A stretch of DNA of 64,000 bases from Streptomyces sp. Root1304 (GTDB lineage: Bacteria > Actinomycetota > Actinomycetes > Streptomycetales > Streptomycetaceae): assembly GCF_001426405.1 (NCBI RefSeq), contig NZ_LMEP01000005.1:10927-74926 (forward strand), in the 5' to 3' direction. The notes under the pieces were generated by a model. The model saw nothing but the letters and a program-made list of their open reading frames with translations, was not told the DNA's origin and ran no database searches. Every line of letters starts with the position of its first letter. Position 1 is the stretch's first letter. A program made the translations under genes and the position numbers. Positions 1 to 9,142 of the stretch are shown piece after piece.

Positions 1-1
1 C

Positions 2-490
2 GGCTTCGAGACCGCCGCGCACATCAAGCGGCGGGAGCGGACCCGGGACATCCCGATCATCTTCCTCACCGCCATCAACCACGGCCCCCACCACACCTTC
101 CGGGGATACGCGGCCGGGGCGGTCGACTACATCTCGAAGCCGTTCGACCCGTGGGTGCTGCGCGCCAAGGTCTCCGTCTTCGTCGAGCTCTACATGAAGA
201 ACTGCAAGCTGCGCGAGCAGGCCGCCCTGCTGCGGCTGCAGTTGGAGGGTGGCGGCGAGGGCGGTCACGGCAAGGAGTCCGCCGGACTGCTCGCCGAGCT
301 CTCGGCCCGTCTCGCGGCGGTCGAGGAGCAGGCGGAGGCGCTGTCCAAGCAGCTCGACGACGACTCCGCCGACGCGGCGGCCGTCGCGACCGCGGCGCAT
401 CTGGAGCGCAAGCTCACCGGGTTGCGCCGGGCGCTGGACGCGCTCGAACCGGGCACGGGCGCCGCGCCGACGCTGCCCGCGCAGGGCTGA
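2..490 (+). CDS. osaB: Response regulator, C-terminal part (OsaB-like), 5' end outside window
   Basis: The reading frame is open from the first complete codon at base 2 to TGA at 488-490, so only the C-terminal 162 residues are present. The visible part is the end of a receiver domain: the IPIIFLTAI strand, the YAAGAVDYISKPFDP segment with the conserved Lys-Pro switch, then the last helix. The phospho-acceptor Asp lies upstream of the window. The receiver is followed by a Glu/Ala/Leu-rich stretch (LREQAALLRLQL, LAELSARLAAVEEQAEALSKQL) that reads as a coiled coil rather than a DNA-binding domain. Location immediately before ftsK plus receiver and coiled-coil architecture fit the orphan osmoadaptation regulator OsaB of Streptomyces (established knowledge; the naming is inference). 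A hairpin 12 bases after the stop suggests it ends its own transcript. Confidence 0.75.
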   Translation, partial: GFETAAHIKRRERTRDIPIIFLTAINHGPHHTFRGYAAGAVDYISKPFDPWVLRAKVSVFVELYMKNCKLREQAALLRLQLEGGGEGGHGKESAGLLAELSARLAAVEEQAEALSKQLDDDSADAAAVATAAHLERKLTGLRRALDALEPGTGAAPTLPAQG

Positions 491-501
491 CACACCGTCA
501 T

Positions 502-523
502 CGGCCGTCCTTCGGGGCGGCCG
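502..523 (+). terminator. Hairpin terminator after the OsaB-like gene
   Basis: CGGCCGTCC and GGGCGGCCG form a 9-bp stem (one G-T pair) around a TTCG tetraloop, 12 bases after the stop codon. There is no T-run, as is usual in Streptomyces. It lies between the regulator and ftsK. Confidence 0.55.
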
Positions 524-616
524 TCGGCGTGAGGTGGCGTCAGCTTCGTGCCCCGGCAGGGGCGACACGATCGGGTGAGGCGGACAGCGGGTCCCCACAC
601 CGGTAACCTCGGCATC

Positions 617-3463
617 ATGGCTTCACGTACGTCCGGCAAGGGTTCCCAGGGCACGGCGGGCACCGCAAAGCCGCGCGCCGGCCGTACGACGGGCGCCGCG
701 AAGAAAGCGGCACCCGCGAAGTCCCCCGCCAAACCGCCCGCGAAGAAGGCGGCGGCCAAGAAGGCCGTGCCCGCCAAGCGCGCGCCCGCGCGGAAGACCG
801 CGGCGAAGAAGGTCCCGCCGCGCCCCGCGCCGTCCCCGACCGGGGGCGTCTACCGGCTCGCGCGCGGCGCCTGGCTCGGTCTCGCCCATGGAGTGGGGGC
901 GATGTTCCGGGGGATAGGGCGTGGTGCCAAGGGGCTCGACCCGGCCCACCGCAAGGACGGGCTCGCCCTGCTCCTGCTCGGTCTCGCGCTGATCGTCGCC
1001 GCCGGAACCTGGTCCAATCTGCGCGGACCGGTCGGCGACCTCGTCGAGATGCTGGTGACCGGCTCCTTCGGCCGGCTCGACCTGCTCGTACCGCTGCTGC
1101 TCGGCGCCATCGGCATCCGGCTGATCCTCTATCCGGAGAAGCCCGAGGCCAACGGCCGGATCAGCATCGGCCTCTCCGCACTCGTCATCGGCGTCCTCGG
1201 CCAGGTCCACATCGCCTGCGGTTCGCCGGGACGCGGGGACGGCAGCGCGGCCATGCAGGATGCCGGCGGTCTCATCGGCTGGGCCGCCTCCCAGCCCCTC
1301 GTGTTCATGATGGGCGAGGTCCTCGCCGTACCGATGCTGGTGCTGCTCACGCTGTTCGGGCTGCTCGTCGTCACCGCCACCCCGGTCAACGCGATCCCGC
1401 AGCGGCTGCGCGCCCTCGGCGCCAGGCTCGGCATCGTCGAGCCCGCCTACGACCCGGCCGAGGCCGAGGGGTACGCGGGCGCCGAGGAGGACGGGCGGTA
1501 CGAGGAGTACGACGAGGAGTGGCGCGACGCCAGGCCGCAGGCCCGGACCGCCCGGCCGACGCGCCGCCGGGGCCCGGCGGAGCCGTACGACGTGGACCGG
1601 GCCGAGGCCGAGATGCTCGACCGGCGCAAGGGGGCGGCCCGCCGTCCCGCCGAGCGGCCCTCCTTCGAGCCCGTCTTCGACGCGGGCATGGACCCGGTGG
1701 ACATCGCCGCCGCTGCCGCCGCCGCGCTCGACGGCGCGGTGCTCAACGGGATGCCGCCGTCGCCGATCGTCGCCGATCTGACCAGGGACGTCACCGCCGA
1801 CCGGAGGGCGGCCGCGGCCGCCGCGAAGGCCGCCGCCGAGGGGACGGAGACCGCGGCGGGCGCCGCGCCCGTGCCGCCCGCCCGCGGCGGGGGCCAGCGG
1901 CCCGGCGGGGGCGTACCGGATCTGACCAAGCCGGCGCCCGAGCCGACCGATCTGCCGCCCCGGGCCGAGCAGCTCCAGCTGTCCGGCGACATCACGTACG
2001 CGCTGCCGTCGCTCGACCTGCTGGAGCGGGGCGGGCCCGGCAAGACACGCAGTGCCGCCAACGACGCCGTGGTGGACTCGCTCTCGAACGTCTTCACCGA
2101 GTTCAAGGTCGACGCGGCCGTCACCGGCTTCACCCGGGGGCCGACGGTCACCCGCTACGAGGTCGAGCTCGGTCCGGCGGTGAAGGTCGAGAAGATCACG
2201 GCGCTGACCAAGAACATCGCGTACGCGGTGGCCTCGCCGGACGTCCGGATCATCTCGCCGATCCCCGGCAAGTCCGCCGTCGGCATCGAGATCCCGAACA
2301 GCGACCGGGAGATGGTCAACCTCGGCGACGTGCTGCGGCTCGCCGCCGCCGCCGAGGACGACCACCCGATGCTGGTGGCACTCGGCAAGAACGTCGAGGG
2401 CGGCTACGAGATGGCCAACCTGGCGAAGATGCCGCACGTCCTGGTCGCCGGGGCCACCGGCTCCGGAAAGTCCTCGTGCATCAACTGCCTGATCACCTCG
2501 ATCATGATAAGAGCGACTCCGGAGGACGTCCGGATGGTCCTCGTCGACCCCAAGCGGGTCGAACTCACCGCCTACGAGGGCATCCCGCACCTGATCACCC
2601 CGATCATCACCAACCCCAAGCGGGCCGCCGAGGCCCTCCAGTGGGTGGTGAAGGAGATGGACCTCCGCTACGACGACCTGGCGGCCTTCGGCTACCGGCA
2701 CATCGACGACTTCAACCAGGCGATCCGGGACGGGAAGATCAAGCTGCCCGAGGGCAGCGAGCGGGAGCTCAAGACCTACCCGTACCTGCTCGTCATCGTC
2801 GACGAGCTGGCCGACCTGATGATGGTCGCGCCCCGGGACGTCGAGGACTCGATCGTGCGCATCACGCAGCTCGCGCGCGCCGCCGGCATCCATCTGGTGC
2901 TCGCCACCCAGCGGCCCTCGGTGGACGTGGTCACCGGTCTCATCAAGGCGAACGTGCCCTCGCGGCTCGCCTTCGCGACCTCCTCGCTCGCCGACAGCCG
3001 GGTCATCCTCGACCAGCCCGGCGCCGAGAAGCTCATCGGAAAGGGTGACGGACTGTTCCTGCCGATGGGCGCCAACAAGCCCGTCCGCATGCAGGGCGCC
3101 TTCGTCACCGAGGCCGAGGTCGCGGCCGTCGTGCAGCACTGCAAGGACCAGATGACCCCGGTCTTCCGGGAGGACGTCACCGTCGGCACCCGGCAGAAGA
3201 AGGAGATCGACGAGGACATCGGCGACGACCTCGACCTGCTGTGCCAGGCCGCCGAACTGGTCGTCTCCACGCAGTTCGGCTCCACCTCGATGCTCCAGCG
3301 GAAGCTGCGCGTCGGCTTCGCGAAGGCCGGCCGGCTGATGGACCTGATGGAGTCGCGGAACATCGTCGGGCCGAGCGAGGGCTCGAAGGCGCGGGACGTG
3401 CTCGTCAAGCCGGACGAGCTGGACGGGGTGCTCGCGGTGATCCGCGGGGAGTCCGGGGCGTAG
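617..3463 (+). CDS. ftsK: FtsK/SpoIIIE-family DNA translocase
   Basis: Hexameric ATP-driven DNA pump that clears chromosomes from closing septa. ATG at 617 gives 948 aa; the frame is open further upstream to 548, but that stretch overlaps the intergenic hairpin side and has no coding character. Residues 1-75 are a Lys/Ala/Pro-rich tail ([24 protein letters not shown]) resembling histone H1. Four membrane segments follow at about residues 120-270 (for example [16 protein letters not shown] and [18 protein letters not shown]). An acidic, Arg- and Pro-rich linker leads to the motor: Walker [10 protein letters not shown] near residue 612, Walker [11 protein letters not shown] near 725, [12 protein letters not shown] afterwards. 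The end (about 880-948) is the winged-helix gamma domain that reads polar DNA signals. No clear Shine-Dalgarno is seen before 617. Length is normal for the genus. Confidence 0.95.
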   Translation: MASRTSGKGSQGTAGTAKPRAGRTTGAAKKAAPAKSPAKPPAKKAAAKKAVPAKRAPARKTAAKKVPPRPAPSPTGGVYRLARGAWLGLAHGVGAMFRGIGRGAKGLDPAHRKDGLALLLLGLALIVAAGTWSNLRGPVGDLVEMLVTGSFGRLDLLVPLLLGAIGIRLILYPEKPEANGRISIGLSALVIGVLGQVHIACGSPGRGDGSAAMQDAGGLIGWAASQPLVFMMGEVLAVPMLVLLTLFGLLVVTATPVNAIPQRLRALGARLGIVEPAYDPAEAEGYAGAEEDGRYEEYDEEWRDARPQARTARPTRRRGPAEPYDVDRAEAEMLDRRKGAARRPAERPSFEPVFDAGMDPVDIAAAAAAALDGAVLNGMPPSPIVADLTRDVTADRRAAAAAAKAAAEGTETAAGAAPVPPARGGGQRPGGGVPDLTKPAPEPTDLPPRAEQLQLSGDITYALPSLDLLERGGPGKTRSAANDAVVDSLSNVFTEFKVDAAVTGFTRGPTVTRYEVELGPAVKVEKITALTKNIAYAVASPDVRIISPIPGKSAVGIEIPNSDREMVNLGDVLRLAAAAEDDHPMLVALGKNVEGGYEMANLAKMPHVLVAGATGSGKSSCINCLITSIMIRATPEDVRMVLVDPKRVELTAYEGIPHLITPIITNPKRAAEALQWVVKEMDLRYDDLAAFGYRHIDDFNQAIRDGKIKLPEGSERELKTYPYLLVIVDELADLMMVAPRDVEDSIVRITQLARAAGIHLVLATQRPSVDVVTGLIKANVPSRLAFATSSLADSRVILDQPGAEKLIGKGDGLFLPMGANKPVRMQGAFVTEAEVAAVVQHCKDQMTPVFREDVTVGTRQKKEIDEDIGDDLDLLCQAAELVVSTQFGSTSMLQRKLRVGFAKAGRLMDLMESRNIVGPSEGSKARDVLVKPDELDGVLAVIRGESGA

Positions 3464-3681
3464 CGCCGGGGAGACGGGGTACGCGACCGGGACCGGGGTG
3501 TGGCGGTACGCGGCCGGGAGCGGGCGTCGCGCACCCGGCCGGGCGGGTGCGTGATCGAGACCTGGCCGAGACTCACTCGTAAGGGAACGGAGGGCAACCG
3601 TTTCCCCTGGCCGTACGTCAAGTTGGAGGGAGGGACAGAAGGATGTCCCAGCCTCATGGCGTACAAACAGCACCCGCCCGG

Positions 3682-3712
3682 TTGCCCCACCCTTTCGTAC
3701 CACCCATAGACT
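3682..3712 (+). promoter_or_regulatory. Candidate promoter of the RodZ-like gene
   Basis: TTGCCC (3682-3687) and TAGACT (3707-3712) are separated by 19 bases and lie 40 bases before the chosen GTG at 3753. The 289-base gap after ftsK otherwise holds a small hairpin at 3583-3606 (GGGAACGG with CCGTTTCCC) and no gene that I can support. Confidence 0.4.
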
Positions 3713-3752
3713 GAACGTCCAGCAGGTGGCTACACGCTCGAAAGGCGCTCTC

Positions 3753-4580
3753 GTGTCCATCGGCAACTCCCCCGAAGACGACCGGATCTTCCCGGCAGAC
3801 GACCGGGACTCGATCGGTCGCGCTCTCCAGCAGACCCGCATCGCCGCCGGTCTCACCGTCGAAGAGGTCAGTGCCTCCACCCGTGTCCGGATCCCGATCG
3901 TGCACGCGATCGAGGAGGACGACTTCTCGCGCTGCGGCGGAGACGTCTACGCCCGCGGGCACATCCGCACGCTCGCCCGCGCCGTCGGCCTCGATCCGGC
4001 TCCGCTGATCGAGCAGTTCGACGCCGAGCACGGTGGCCGTCCCGCGCCCACCCCCGCCGCCCCGCTCTTCGAGGCGGAACGTATCCGCCCCGAGCCCCGG
4101 CGACCCAACTGGACCGCCGCGATGGTCGCGGCCATCGTCGCCGTCGTCGGTTTCGTCGGCTTCACGATGTTCAACGGGAACGACGCGCCCAAGGGCACCA
4201 CCGCCGCCGACGGCGGCCCGGCGCCCGCCCCCGAGAAGGGCACCTCGGCCGCCAAGCCGAAGCCGGTCAAGCCCGTCGTCCCGAAGCCCACCGAGAGCGC
4301 CATCGCCGCCGTCCCGCAGGACAAGGTGACGGTGAAGCTCTCCGCGATCGACGACAAGAGCTGGATCTCGGCCAAGGCCCACGACGGCAAGCTGCTCTTC
4401 GACGGACTCCTCCTCAAGGGCGAGTCCAAGACCTTCCAGGACGACGAGCGCATCGATCTGGTCCTCGGCAACGCCGGTGCGATCGATCTCTACGTGAACG
4501 GCAAGAAGCTCGCCGACAAGTTCGAATCCGGCCAGGTCGAGCGGCTGACCTACACCAAGGGCGACCCCGAGGCCGGCTGA
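3753..4580 (+). CDS. Membrane-anchored helix-turn-helix protein, RodZ-like (DUF4115)
   Basis: GTG at 3753 is preferred because AAAGG lies 7-8 bases upstream; an in-frame GTG at 3726 would add nine residues. The 275-aa product has an N-terminal Cro/C1-type HTH (about residues 18-85, with QQTRIAAGLTVEEVSASTRVRIP), a basic-to-hydrophobic single membrane span near residues 120-142 (AAMVAAIVAVVGFVGFTMF), a Pro/Lys/Ala-rich extracytoplasmic linker and a C-terminal beta-rich domain (about 190-275) with the pattern of DUF4115. This is the architecture of RodZ, the cytoskeletal linker of MreB in other bacteria. In Streptomyces, where MreB acts in sporulation, the role is inferred only. It lies between ftsK and rimO, 90 bases before the latter. 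Confidence 0.85.
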   Translation: MSIGNSPEDDRIFPADDRDSIGRALQQTRIAAGLTVEEVSASTRVRIPIVHAIEEDDFSRCGGDVYARGHIRTLARAVGLDPAPLIEQFDAEHGGRPAPTPAAPLFEAERIRPEPRRPNWTAAMVAAIVAVVGFVGFTMFNGNDAPKGTTAADGGPAPAPEKGTSAAKPKPVKPVVPKPTESAIAAVPQDKVTVKLSAIDDKSWISAKAHDGKLLFDGLLLKGESKTFQDDERIDLVLGNAGAIDLYVNGKKLADKFESGQVERLTYTKGDPEAG

Positions 4581-4670
4581 GCCCCGTGAGGCGGCCCCCG
4601 ATGTGACCTCTGTCGCGCAGGTGAACCCTGCGCGACGGGGGAACGGCCGGGACGAAGTAGTCTTGAGTCC

Positions 4671-6164
4671 ATGCCCGAACGCCGTACCGTCGCCCTTGTC
4701 ACTCTTGGCTGCGCCCGTAACGAGGTGGACTCGGAGGAGCTCGCAGGCCGCTTGGCAGCGGACGGCTGGGAGCTCGTCGAGAACGCCGAGGACGCGGATG
4801 TCGCCGTCGTCAACACCTGTGGATTCGTCGAAGCCGCCAAGAAGGACTCCGTCGACGCCCTCCTCGAAGCCAATGATCTGAAGGACCACGGCAAGACCCA
4901 GGCCGTGGTCGCCGTCGGCTGTATGGCCGAGCGGTACGGCAAGGAGCTCGCCGAAGCCCTCCCGGAGGCCGACGGCGTCCTCGGCTTCGACGACTACGCC
5001 GACATCTCCAACCGCCTCCAGACCATCCTCAACGGTGGCAGTGTCGAGGCCCACACCCCGCGTGACCGGCGCAAGCTGCTGCCGCTCTCCCCGGTGGAGC
5101 GCCAGGAGGCCGCCGCGGCCGTGGCCCTGCCGGGACACGGTGACGCCGCCGAGGCCCCCGTCGACGCCCCCGCCGACCTTCCCGAGGGCCTCGCGCCCGC
5201 CTCGGGGCCGCGCGCGCCGCTCCGGCGCCGCCTCGACACCAGCCCCGTCGCCTCGGTGAAGCTGGCCTCCGGCTGCGACCGCCGCTGCTCCTTCTGCGCC
5301 ATCCCCTCCTTCCGCGGCTCCTTCGTCTCGCGCCGTCCCTCGGACGTGCTCAACGAGACGCGCTGGCTCGCCGAGCAGGGTGTGAAGGAGGTCATGCTGG
5401 TCTCCGAGAACAACACCTCGTACGGCAAGGACCTGGGCGACATCCGCCTCCTGGAGAGCCTGCTGCCCGAGCTGGCCGCGGTCGACGGCATCGAGCGCGT
5501 CCGCGTCAGCTACCTCCAGCCGGCCGAGATGCGCCCCGGCCTGATCGACGTGCTCACGTCGACCGAGAAGGTCGCCCCGTACTTCGACCTGTCCTTCCAG
5601 CACAGCGCCCCCGACGTGCTGCGGGCCATGCGCCGCTTCGGCGACACCGACCGCTTCCTGGAGCTCCTGGAGACCATCCGATCCAAGGCCCCCACGGCCG
5701 GTGCCCGCTCCAACTTCATCGTCGGCTTCCCCGGCGAGACCGAGGCGGACTTCGCCGAGCTGGAACGCTTCGTCACCCACGCCCGGCTCGACGCCGTGGG
5801 CGTCTTCGGCTACTCCGACGAGGACGGCACCGAGGCCGCCACGTACGAGCACAAGCTCGACCAGGACGTCGTCGACGCGCGGCTCGCCCACCTCTCCCGG
5901 CTCGCCGAGGAGCTCACCGCGCAGCGCGCGGAGGAGCGGCTCGGAGAGACCCTTGAGGTACTGGTCGAGTCCGTGGACGACGAGGACGGCGTGATCGGCC
6001 GCGCCGCCCACCAGGCGCCCGAGACCGACGGCCAGGTGCTGCTCACCACGGCCGACGGCGCGAGCCCCGACCTGACTCCTGGCCGTATGGTCAGGGCGAA
6101 GGTCGTCGGCACGGAAGGCGTCGACCTGGTGGCCGAGTGTCTTTTCGAGGAGGCAGGCAGATGA
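4671..6164 (+). CDS. rimO: Ribosomal protein S12 methylthiotransferase RimO
   Basis: Radical-SAM enzyme that adds a methylthio group to the conserved Asp of ribosomal protein S12. The 497-aa protein has the expected three parts. The N-terminal MTTase domain has the three Cys that hold the auxiliary Fe-S cluster (C14 in [13 protein letters not shown]50 in [12 protein letters not shown]84 in VGCMAERYG). The radical-SAM core has CDRRCSFC (C202, C206, C209). The C-terminal TRAM-like region is residues ~425-497. [11 protein letters not shown] and GCMAERYG separate RimO from MiaB. A Pro/Ala-rich insertion near residues 140-185 precedes the core and makes the protein longer than the E. coli one, as is common in actinomycetes. 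Its stop overlaps the pgsA start (ATGA), which indicates translational coupling. Confidence 0.95.
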   Translation: MPERRTVALVTLGCARNEVDSEELAGRLAADGWELVENAEDADVAVVNTCGFVEAAKKDSVDALLEANDLKDHGKTQAVVAVGCMAERYGKELAEALPEADGVLGFDDYADISNRLQTILNGGSVEAHTPRDRRKLLPLSPVERQEAAAAVALPGHGDAAEAPVDAPADLPEGLAPASGPRAPLRRRLDTSPVASVKLASGCDRRCSFCAIPSFRGSFVSRRPSDVLNETRWLAEQGVKEVMLVSENNTSYGKDLGDIRLLESLLPELAAVDGIERVRVSYLQPAEMRPGLIDVLTSTEKVAPYFDLSFQHSAPDVLRAMRRFGDTDRFLELLETIRSKAPTAGARSNFIVGFPGETEADFAELERFVTHARLDAVGVFGYSDEDGTEAATYEHKLDQDVVDARLAHLSRLAEELTAQRAEERLGETLEVLVESVDDEDGVIGRAAHQAPETDGQVLLTTADGASPDLTPGRMVRAKVVGTEGVDLVAECLFEEAGR

Positions 6165-6835
6165 CCGGAGTCCCGGCATCCGCGACGGGCGGGACCGGTA
6201 GGCCGGCGCCCCGCGGCAAGCTGGGCACGGCGGCCGTCAACCAGGCCAGCCTGTGGAACATCGCCAACATCCTGACCATGATCCGGCTCGTGCTCGTGCC
6301 GGGCTTCGTGGTGCTGCTGCTCCAGGACGGCGGTCACGACCCCGTCTGGCGGGCCTGGGCGTGGGCGGCGTTCGCCGTCGCCATGATCACGGACGTCTTC
6401 GACGGGCACCTCGCCCGTACGTACAACCTGGTCACGGACTTCGGGAAGATCGCCGACCCGATCGCAGACAAGGCGATCATGGCGGCCGGACTCGTCTCGC
6501 TCTCCCTGCTCGGGGACCTGCCCTGGTGGGTCACCGGGGTCATCCTGGCGCGGGAGCTGGGGATCACCCTGATGCGGTTCTGGGTGATCCGGCACGGGGT
6601 CATCCCGGCCAGCCGCGGCGGCAAGATGAAGACGCTCGCCCAGGGCACGGCGGTCGGCATGTACGTGCTGATGCTCACCGGACCCCTGGCCACCCTGCGC
6701 TTCTGGGTGATGGCGGTGGCCGTCGTGCTGACGGTCGTCACCGGTCTGGACTACGTACGACAGGCGGTCGTCCTGCGCCGCGAGGGGCTCGCCGCCGAGC
6801 GGGCGGCCGCGCGGTCGGAGACGGCGACGCGATGA
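6161..6835 (+). CDS. pgsA: CDP-diacylglycerol-glycerol-3-phosphate 3-phosphatidyltransferase
   Basis: Membrane enzyme that makes phosphatidylglycerophosphate, the committed step to phosphatidylglycerol and cardiolipin. ATG at 6161 overlaps the rimO stop and has GAGGAGG 6-12 bases upstream, so it is preferred to the upstream in-frame ATG at 6137. The CDP-alcohol phosphatidyltransferase signature is complete: D81-G82-x2-A85-R86, G95, D99 and D103. Hydrophobic segments near residues 36-54, 66-80, 108-130, 160-175 and 180-200 fit a six-helix integral membrane protein. The 224-aa length is normal. The first 30 residues are a poorly conserved Gly/Pro/Ala-rich extension. Coupled by ATGA to cinA downstream. 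Confidence 0.93.
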   Translation: MTGVPASATGGTGRPAPRGKLGTAAVNQASLWNIANILTMIRLVLVPGFVVLLLQDGGHDPVWRAWAWAAFAVAMITDVFDGHLARTYNLVTDFGKIADPIADKAIMAAGLVSLSLLGDLPWWVTGVILARELGITLMRFWVIRHGVIPASRGGKMKTLAQGTAVGMYVLMLTGPLATLRFWVMAVAVVLTVVTGLDYVRQAVVLRREGLAAERAAARSETATR

Positions 6836-7353
6836 CCGAGGCCGCCCGGGTGCTGGCGCTGCTGGCGGAGCGTGGTCACACGCTGGCCGTCGCGGAGTCG
6901 CTCACGGGTGGTCTGGTGGCCGCCGAGCTGACCGGGGTCCCCGGCGCCTCGGCCGCCTTCCGGGGGTCCGTCACGGCCTACGCCACGGCCCTCAAGCACG
7001 AGCTGCTCGGCGTCGACGCGGCCCTCCTCGCGGAGCGCGGAGCGGTGGATCCCGAGGTCGCACTGCAGATGGCGGCCGGTGCCCGGGCCCGGCTCGGTGC
7101 CGACTGGGGCATCTCGACGACCGGGGTCGCGGGGCCCGACCCGCAGGACGGCCAGCCCGTCGGAACGGTCTACGTGGCGGTCGCCGGGCCCGCCGCGACG
7201 GGCGCCCGCGCCGGGAAAGTGGTCTCGTTGAGGTTGAACGGCGACCGCGCGGACATCCGTAGAGAGAGTGTGCGGAGCGTCCTGGAACTGCTCCACGAGG
7301 AACTCTCGGGAAATGCGCGGGCACAGGATACGGAACACAACGGGGGGAATTGA
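6832..7353 (+). CDS. cinA: CinA-family nicotinamide-nucleotide amidohydrolase (stand-alone CinA C-terminal domain)
   Basis: The 173-aa protein consists of only the CinA C-terminal domain, which in characterised homologues (PncC) deamidates nicotinamide mononucleotide in the pyridine-nucleotide salvage cycle. Visible family motifs are AESLTGG at residues 21-27, the YATALK segment, STTGVAGPDPQDG near 95-107 and GTVYVAVAG. The N-terminal MoCF-like domain found in two-domain CinA proteins is absent, which is usual in Streptomyces. The ATG overlaps the pgsA stop (ATGA), so rimO, pgsA and cinA form one coupled unit. Confidence 0.9.
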   Translation: MTEAARVLALLAERGHTLAVAESLTGGLVAAELTGVPGASAAFRGSVTAYATALKHELLGVDAALLAERGAVDPEVALQMAAGARARLGADWGISTTGVAGPDPQDGQPVGTVYVAVAGPAATGARAGKVVSLRLNGDRADIRRESVRSVLELLHEELSGNARAQDTEHNGGN

Positions 7354-7462
7354 TGTTTGCAGCCCTGAGAGAACACGACATCGCTCCCCGCACGGCCGCA
7401 GCGCGAGGCGGTACGGTGGGGCGTGAAGGATGCGGCTACGCGGTCCGAGGAGGGAGCCACCG

Positions 7463-7846
7463 ATGATTCTGCTCCGTCGCCTGTTGGGTGACGTGCTGCG
7501 TCGGCAGCGCCAGCGCCAAGGCCGTACTCTGCGCGAAGTCTCCTCGTCCGCCCGAGTCTCGCTCGGCTATCTCTCCGAGGTGGAGCGGGGGCAGAAGGAG
7601 GCATCCTCCGAGCTGCTCTCCGCGATCTGCGACGCGCTGGACGTACGGATGTCCGAGCTCATGCGTGAAGTGAGCGACGAGCTGTCACTGGCCGAACTGG
7701 CCGAGTCGGCAGCGGCGAGCGAACCGGTGCCGGCGCCGGTCCGCCCGATGCTCAATTCGGTGTCGGTGACGTCGGTGGCAGGTGTGCCCACCGGGCGGGT
7801 GACTATCAAGGCGCCCGCGGAAGCGGTGGACGTCGTCGCTGCCTGA
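7463..7846 (+). CDS. clgR: ClgR-type transcriptional activator of Clp protease genes
   Basis: 127-aa XRE-family regulator. ATG at 7463 has a strong GAGGAGGGAG site 7-8 bases upstream; the extra 11 codons back to 7430 are rejected for lack of a binding site. The HTH covers residues ~8-65 ([27 protein letters not shown] split by the turn, then [24 protein letters not shown]). The C-terminal part ([25 protein letters not shown]) matches my memory of Streptomyces ClgR, which activates clpP1/clpC and is itself destroyed by ClpP. The protein ends in -VVAA, consistent with the C-terminal di-alanine degron known for ClgR. Followed directly by a strong terminator, so it is probably the last gene of its unit. 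It starts 109 bases after cinA. Confidence 0.9.
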   Translation: MILLRRLLGDVLRRQRQRQGRTLREVSSSARVSLGYLSEVERGQKEASSELLSAICDALDVRMSELMREVSDELSLAELAESAAASEPVPAPVRPMLNSVSVTSVAGVPTGRVTIKAPAEAVDVVAA

Positions 7847-7860
7847 CCGAAGCGGGGCGA

Positions 7861-7910
7861 AGCCCCGGTCGGCGCCCTCATGGGGCGCTGACCGGGGCTT
7901 TTCTCTTTCT
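7861..7910 (+). terminator. Strong intrinsic terminator after clgR
   Basis: A stem of about 17 bp (AGCCCCGGTC extended by GGCGCCC, pairing with GGGGCGC and GACCGGGGCT, one G-T pair) with a short loop is followed by the T-rich run TTTTCTCTTTCTT. It starts 15 bases after the clgR stop. Confidence 0.85.
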
Positions 7911-8065
7911 TGTTCGACATGTGCCCGATTGCCTGAGATGCCGGGTTCCGGTGTGCCGTGCCATGGTGGGTGGCGTACGACTGGGCCGTGCGCGCCGGGT
8001 TTGCCTCCCGTGCGCCCTCCCGCAGGGTGATCCTGCCGGTCTAGCGTCGACCGCAGGAGGCGGCC

Positions 8066-8392
8066 ATGGTACGGCGACGGGTTCCGCTGGCGACGCTCGC
8101 GCTGGTCGCGTGCGCGCTCGCGGCCGGGGGGCTCTGGTGGTGGGCCGTGCTGCGCCTGGTACTCGTACCGGGGGAGAGCGGGCCGGTCGAGGGGGCGGTG
8201 GCCGCGGGCGGCTGGGGGCTGAGCCTGCTGCCGGTGCACGTGGCGGCTTCCTCGGGAAGGGCGCGGGTGCGCGCCGGGGCACGTACGGGCGGTCGGTCCC
8301 TCGCCGGGGCGCCGGGGCGTGCGGTGGACGGCGTGCGGATCACCAGGGCATCGCGACGCCGCCGTTGGGGCGGAGGATCTGGCCGGTCGTGA
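8066..8392 (+). CDS. Small putative membrane protein, unknown
   Basis: 108 codons starting at ATG 8066 with GCAGGAGG 6 bases upstream and a TAGCGT -10-like box at 8042-8047. The protein has a basic start, then one or two hydrophobic segments (residues 6-33, PLATLALVACALAAGGLWWWAVLRLVLV, and the weaker 43-61), and an Arg/Gly-rich tail. The tail overlaps the 3' end of the convergent SDR gene by 53 bases; that part looks like antisense shadow, so a shorter true product or an extension caused by lost stops is possible. No family recognised. Kept because the promoter, binding site and membrane segment agree. Confidence 0.45.
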   Translation: MVRRRVPLATLALVACALAAGGLWWWAVLRLVLVPGESGPVEGAVAAGGWGLSLLPVHVAASSGRARVRAGARTGGRSLAGAPGRAVDGVRITRASRRRRWGGGSGRS

Positions 8393-9110
8393 ACGCGGAG
8401 GCGTCCGACGCGAGGTGCAGGACCGCGTGCGCGATGTCCTCGGCCTCGCCGACCCGCCCCAGCGGGGAGTGACGGATCATGGCGGCCTCCGCCTGCTCCT
8501 GGGCGGCCGGCTCGTGGCGGTCGGTCATCGGGGTGCGGATCCAGCCCGGGGCGACCGCGTTGACCCGGATGCCGTACCGGCCCGCCTCCGCCGCCAGGGT
8601 CTTCGTCAGCTGCACGACGGCCGCCTTGGTCACGCTGTAGCAGAGCAGGCCGGGGCTCGCGGTGTCCATCGCGCCCGAGGCCATCGTGACGATCGAGCCC
8701 GGGACGCCCGCGTCGATCATCGAACGGGCCGCCTCCTGGCACGCGTGGAGAACGCCCTTGAAGTTCACGGCGAGGACGCGGTCCAGGTCCTCGTCGCGGG
8801 TCTCCAGGACGGCGCTCGTGTGCATGATCCCGGCGATGGCGGCCATGACGTGGAGGGGTCCGGCGGCGCGGACCGCCGCGGCGAGCGCGGGGCGGTCGGT
8901 GACGTCCAGCGGGTGGGTGTGTGCGGTGCCGCCCTGCGCCGCGACGAGGGCCGCGGTCTCCTTGAGGCCGTTCTCGTCGCGGTCGGCGCAGTGGACGGTG
9001 GCACCGGCGCGGGCGAGGAGGACCGCGGTGGCGCGGCCGATGCCGCTCGCGGCGCCGGTGACGAACGCGGTGCGGCCGGTGAGGTCGTATGCCGGAAGGG
9101 TCGTCGTCAT
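8340..9110 (-). CDS. Short-chain dehydrogenase/reductase
   Basis: 256-aa classical SDR. ATG at 9110 (MTTTLPAYDLTGRTAFVTG) is chosen over the upstream in-frame start at 9191, which would add a 27-residue Arg/Pro-rich shadow. The cofactor loop TGAASGIG is at residues 18-25, with D43 after the second strand suggesting NAD(H). Active-site S145, Y158 and K162 (YSVTK) are present, as are N116 and the late PGWIRTPMTD motif. The usual NNAG is replaced by AIAG at residues 91-94, so the structural Asn is missing; that is seen in divergent SDRs. Substrate cannot be assigned. It is monocistronic by layout, 32 bases downstream of the nei-like gene on the same strand. Confidence 0.88.
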   Translation of the reverse strand: MTTTLPAYDLTGRTAFVTGAASGIGRATAVLLARAGATVHCADRDENGLKETAALVAAQGGTAHTHPLDVTDRPALAAAVRAAGPLHVMAAIAGIMHTSAVLETRDEDLDRVLAVNFKGVLHACQEAARSMIDAGVPGSIVTMASGAMDTASPGLLCYSVTKAAVVQLTKTLAAEAGRYGIRVNAVAPGWIRTPMTDRHEPAAQEQAEAAMIRHSPLGRVGEAEDIAHAVLHLASDASAFTTGQILRPNGGVAMPW

Positions 9111-9142
9111 GTCCGGACCGTACGACCGGATCTGACGGGTCG

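Noticed and set aside
623..3880. 1085-codon open frame antisense to ftsK
   Set aside because: Composition (Gly/Arg/Asp/His-rich, no domains) is that of an antisense shadow of high-G+C coding sequence; ftsK on the other strand has all expected motifs.
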